A stretch of 64,000 nucleotides of DNA from Epiperipatus broadwayi (Eukaryota > Onychophora > Udeonychophora > Euonychophora > Peripatidae): positions 3,536,001 through 3,600,000 of the forward strand of contig JAQFVV010000032.1 in NCBI GenBank assembly GCA_028023455.1, written 5' to 3'. Made by a program: the position numbers and the translations under genes. Of the stretch, positions 59,637-64,000 are shown piece by piece. The notes under the pieces were generated by a model. That model saw only the letters and a program-made list of their open reading frames with translations. It made no database searches and was not told the DNA's origin. Within the stretch, counting starts at the first letter, position 1. Every line of letters begins with the position of its first letter.

Positions 59637-62600
59637 TATATAATAGAGCAGAGATTATAAAATTACAGTAGAATGAAGATACCTTCATGTTTAATCTAGT
59701 ATTATCAATTTATAGGTTCTCTTTCCCACAATTTTCCAGAAAGCTTAATTATCTTACCCATTTCTCACATAATCTCTTGGGATTTAATTTAAGACTTTAC
59801 TGTTTTTTTTTTAAACACCACATCCAATCTAACTGCATTTCATACTCTTAATTACTTTCAAAAATAACTATGGTACCAATTAATTCTCATACTTTAGTTA
59901 TTGCTTTTATGCACAGCATGTAGCTAATGAAGCTATACTGAGAAAACTAATCGATAAATTTAAGATTTTTTTTTTGTTCAAAATTTGATTCTCACAATAG
60001 TAGGCAATACTGAAGCACAAATTAATTATAAATTATATATTTTTCAATCTTCCTGCTAATTGTTTTAAACTTTTACTACTTTTCGTTCAAATTTTTACAT
60101 TTCTTATTTGTCTTTCAAAACGGACAAAAAAGGTCATTTGTAAATGTTGAATTTTTTGAAAACAATACTAAAGGCCAAATTTATTGTGAATTATATGTAT
60201 ATTTTATTTTTCATAAAAGAAATTGCATTACTTAATCATTACAAATTATAATAAAACTAAAATGAATTAACTTTGTAACAAAAAAATATATAGTGAAATG
60301 AAAATTTTTGCTTTGATTAAAAGCAATAAAGTGAGTGAATGTCCTCTAGAAAATCTAAAATTTGCCACTGTTTTTCTGAGACATTTTCTGGCATAAAAAA
60401 ATCCACATACAAGTACAAAAATTACCGGGATTTGCAGCTTCAGAATTTGGTTTTAATTCTTGAACATTTAATCATTTGAATGTTGCTTCAGTTACTGAAA
60501 TAACATAATGCTTTTTACAATTAACAATCACTTATTTAGTTATTGTTATAGGAAAATGTTTCATTTTTTAATCATGAATTATGCATGTTTTTAGATTACT
60601 TTATAAAAATTACAAAAACAAAACAACAACCTATTTTATTTAAACACAGATAAATGTTGTAAAAGTACAAATCTATGTTCCACTATTTACATCTTTATTT
60701 ACTACTTTATAGAAATTTATGTTACATGTCAATGTAAAGTGGTTGAATCTTCAATTTTTTGATTAATTTTCCCAGTATGATTTCAGTGGTTCCACACAGT
60801 GGGTAAAAGAATAAACTAAAAGAAAAATCGAAGCCAACTATATCATACCCTATCTTGTTATATTAATATAGATATCTTTATGAAATATCTATATTAAATT
60901 ATAAGAATGAAAATCTGCATTATTCATCTGTTAAGCATTTCACTCTCAGGATTTATATGTAAATCCATCTACTAAAAACTTTCATTTTCGGACAACTAGG
61001 CATATTTGATTTTAATATTTTAATAATATTTCTACCAAAAACATTGTGCAGAAAAACACTTTTATAATTAATTTAATATATTATTTTTTTCTTTATATCT
61101 GCTATTGCTATTTTATTCTAATTTATTGTTAACAACTTTTATTTTATGTGGAAAACCATTAAACATTAGATTAGTCTTTAAACATTTTTTTATTATTTTA
61201 ATTTCTTTTTCATTTAATAATTCTTGTAACATTTTCTGAAATTCTAAAGCATTATTTATCAAGACAACCATATTATTTTATAAAATGTAGATAACTTAAA
61301 TAATTTTAATTCATTTTTATTTTTTTACTTTTTAAATTTAATTCACAATATATTTTTCTATAAAACTGCTGTAAAAAGTTTAGGAGACATGGAATCACCT
61401 AAATGTACTCCATATTAATGTTAATCTTCTCCGTGTCACGTCTAATATTATTATTGCTGTAGAATTAGGATGCGTTTTCTTCCACAGCTATAATCACTTA
61501 CTTAGGTCAGAAATGCTTATAGATTCAAATGTCTTCCTAATTAACATATTCAAAGTAAAATGGGAAATCATATCTATTGTTTTTTTTATATAACTTTTCC
61601 TAGTACTTGGATGAAATCTATAATGCAAAAATCACTTTTAAATCAAACATATTCTTTTGATTGCTTTGAGTTTAAAGTTCTCTATATTCTCCTAAACTGT
61701 TTTAATAATTAAATTTGTAAAGTATATAATCTTTATGTAAAGTAATATAGATTAAGGCTATAACCAACAACAGTAGGACCTCTACAAATCTTAACACAAG
61801 ATTTGTTTAAAAGACAAGCGTTTTAATAATTTTTTTTCATATTTCTTAAATATTAATATCATACTACATTTTTTCAACCGATATATTTTTATAGAGTTAG
61901 ACATCGACTATATAGCTTTAGTAATATTCTGTATTTCTTTTTATACTTCTTTTTAAAATATCCATAATAATACATCAATTTCTGAAGTTTTCCCAATTCT
62001 TATGAAGTTGGTTTCATGGCTTATCTCTTTTGAAAAATCATAACATTTTGTAACTGTAAAAGCTATTTTTGATTTTTGCTGTTTACTACTCTATAGTTAT
62101 TTAAAAAACTCTTTCACACTTTTCATGATATGTCTCTCTTTTAATAATTGTGTCACCTTTTTTATTACCGAAACAACTTTCTGTTCAATATCAATATGTT
62201 TTATTATATTCTTAGAATGTTGTCTTCTATGCATTACTAGCTAATTAGCAATTATCTTTTCTATGTCAACATTACACCTATTCAAGCCATTTAAAAATAT
62301 TATTGATATTTAAATTTTCTAAACAGATTAGTTTTAAAGATTTTCATATTCTTTCTTAATTGAAAATTTGCTGTGACTTTCTGCTTTTTTTTGTAGATTG
62401 TTTTGTGTATGAGGTTATTAAAATATCAATTGGTATCCTAAATGAATTCCTTTAAGTTTGGATTGTTATAAAAGTCTGTTAATATTTTAAAATTATTGTG
62501 AAGTTCTAGTTTAAATTCATTAGAATATTTTTTTTAGATTAAAAATATCAACTGTTAATACTATCTATTTAATAGTATGTCTCATTAATTTAGTATTAAC

Positions 62601-62760
62601 ATACATTGTATTATCGATTATTTCTTCCTGTTTTGAATTTATTAAGGACATTACAGTTTTAGAATAAGTAGTTCTTCCATGATCAAATTTTACTGTATCT
62701 TTATTTAGATAATTTTATTTTTATTTTGTGCTTTAGAATTTTTTCAAAAAAGTAATTCAT
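59637..62760. other. GPCR intron 1, nothing recognised
   Basis: AT-rich DNA over 3.1 kb; no open frame, repeat family or ribozyme core was found. Confidence 0.4.

Positions 62761-62824
<64 letters not shown>
62761..62824. repeat. (TA)n microsatellite
   Basis: About 31 TA units with one AA interruption at about 62,789, directly abutting the F4 array; it may contain the insertion target. Confidence 0.93.
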
Positions 62825-62827
<3 letters not shown>

Positions 62828-62915
62828 CAATAGATGGCATTTTACTAAAAACACCATCAAAGCGTATGTTTGTTTACATAAATGTCAGAGTAAGCATTCA
62901 CTACCTCTTTCATTA

Positions 62916-62970
62916 GTTCCACCCTCAGATCATGATTTCAAGCTGATTTGCTATCATCAGTGAAGGATAG
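62916..62970 (-). ncRNA. Type I hammerhead ribozyme, F4 unit 1
   Basis: Minus strand: stem I CCTTCA, CTGATGA (62,960-62,954), stem II AGC-AAATCA-GCT, GAAA (62,939-62,936), stem III TCATGA (palindrome), UC site after 62,928, return TGAGGG. Stem I pairs 6 of 6 (one G-U). Core intact; the best F4 candidate for activity. Confidence 0.9.
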
Positions 62971-63316
62971 GAATAAGAAACTAGATCTAAACACTAAACT
63001 CTGAGTGTTTATGAAACAATTTCTATTCAGCTTGCAAGCGTGAATCTTTTAGACACTTATGTCTTCAAACTCAGCATAGCAAGCCAGATAGCTATATGGG
63101 TTTGATATCAGTTCAGTTTCACCACATAGTAGAAGCCTCTGCAATATATACCATTGCAAGAAAACTTCAAAGGTAAATTTATGAAAAACAAAAAACAAGT
63201 TAAACTTGCTAACGCTTGTATTTATGATCAATAGATGGTGTTTTACCAAAAACACTGTCAAAGCATATGTTTGTTTACATAAATGTCAGAGTAAGCATTT
63301 ACTACCTCTTTCGTTA

Positions 63317-63371
63317 GTTCCATCCTCAGATCATGATTTCAAGCTGATTTGCTATCATCAGTGAAGGATAG
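63317..63371 (-). ncRNA. Type I hammerhead ribozyme, F4 unit 2
   Basis: Minus strand: CCTTCA, CTGATGA (63,361-63,355), AGC/GCT, GAAA (63,340-63,337), TCATGA, UC site after 63,329, return TGAGGA. Intact core, 5 of 6 stem I pairs. 401 nt from unit 1. Confidence 0.88.
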
Positions 63372-63878
63372 AAAGAGGAAAGTAGATCTAAACACTAAAC
63401 TCTGAGCGTTTATGAAACAATTTCTATTCAGCTTGCAAGCGTGAATCTTTTAGACACGTAATGTCTTCAAACTCAGCATAGCAAGCCAGATAGCTATATG
63501 GGTCTTATATCAGTTCAGTTTCACCACATAGTAAAAGCCTCTGCAATATATATCATTGCAAGAAAACTTCAAAGGTACATTTATAAAAAACAAAAAACAA
63601 GGTAAACTTGCTAACGCTTGTATTTATGATCAATAGATGGCAAGTTTAACTTGTTTTTTGTTTTTCATAAATGTACCTTTGAAGTTTTCTTGCAATGATA
63701 TATATTGCAGAGTCTTCTACTATGTGTGAAACTGAACTGATATCAGACCCATATAGCTATCTGGCTTGCTATGCTGAGGTTGAAGACATTATGTGTCTAA
63801 AAGATTCATGCTTGCAAGATGAATAGAAATTGTTTCATAAACGCTCAGAGATTAGTGTTTGGATCTAGTTTTTTATTC

Positions 63879-63934
63879 CTATCCTTCACTGATGATAGCA
63901 AATCAGCTTGAAATCATGATCTCAGGATGGAACT
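63879..63934 (+). ncRNA. Type I hammerhead ribozyme, F4 inverted unit
   Basis: Plus strand: CCTTCA, CTGATGA (63,889-63,895), AGC/GCT, GAAA (63,910-63,913), TCATGA, UC site after 63,921, return TCAGGA. Core intact; stem I has a mismatch at its second pair. Confidence 0.85.
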
Positions 63935-64000
63935 AATGAAAGAGGTAGTGAATGCTTACTCTGACGTTTATGTAAACAAACATATGCTTTGATGGTGTTT

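Larger units (their letters stand above)
62825..64000. mobile_element. F4 retrozyme-like array, continues beyond window
   Basis: Two minus-oriented units of 401 bp (cleavage site to cleavage site), starting GATCAATAGATGG at 62,825 and 63,227, are followed at about 63,630-63,645 by a turn-round into a plus-oriented unit that runs to the window end. Units are about 93-95% identical. All three contain a hammerhead with intact CTGATGA and GAAA. The turn-round happens within CAATAGATGGC-AAGTTTAACTTG, at the unit boundary. No ORF. Confidence 0.88.

Overview
The window is AT-rich, repeat-laden nuclear DNA of an animal. Two partial protein-coding genes show metazoan families (MAM domains, a class A GPCR) with GT-AG introns of kilobases, and almost everything else is transposable elements and microsatellites. 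Base composition and intron size suit an AT-rich invertebrate (a hydrozoan cnidarian such as Hydra is one candidate), but the species cannot be fixed from the sequence alone.

Layout. 1-16,653 holds the 3' part of a plus-strand gene encoding tandem MAM domains: exons at 3905-4175, 9046-9299 and 16,484-16,570 (stop), with matching intron phases (0, 1, 0). Its introns carry retrozyme-like hammerhead elements, a long-TIR DNA element with a small ORF, tRNA-type SINEs, foldbacks and a 0.55 kb TTC/TTA microsatellite. 17.8-30.9 kb is one degenerate minus-strand Ty3/gypsy LTR retrotransposon (LTRs, gag, zinc knuckle, protease, RT, RNase H, integrase, polypurine tract), itself invaded by a 5'-truncated LINE, a hAT-like element and a SINE. 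35.8-40.1 kb is a decayed L1/Tx1-type LINE on the plus strand. 40,917-41,302 is the first coding exon of a rhodopsin-class GPCR, ending inside the Arg codon of the DRY motif; the remaining 22.7 kb appears to be its first intron and contains a Tigger/pogo transposase fossil, a 0.96 kb (ATCT)n tract and several hammerhead-bearing arrays.

Main discovery. At least four unrelated repeat families (F1 at 1.8-2.5 kb; F2 at 9.8-10.6 and 50 kb; F3 at 32.7, 43.9-46.1, 56.3-57.0 and 59.2-59.6 kb; F4 at 13.2 and 62.8-64.0 kb), plus a palindrome (F5, 34.1 kb), each contain a type I hammerhead ribozyme core: CTGATGA, a short stem II hairpin, GAAA, a very short stem III, a UH cleavage site, and a matching stem I. 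Stem III is usually a loopless self-complementary palindrome (TACGTA, CTAG, TCATGA, TCAGCTGA), which points to cleavage as a dimer. The elements occur as tandem or inverted multimers of about 360-455 bp units. Four insertions have 13 bp target-site duplications and a fifth has 15 bp. This is the architecture of animal retrozymes / Penelope-associated hammerhead retroelements. The coexistence of several families in 64 kb, the preference for inverted dimers and the constant duplication length are the points most worth following up. No complete Penelope reverse transcriptase, CRISPR array or functional tRNA gene was seen.
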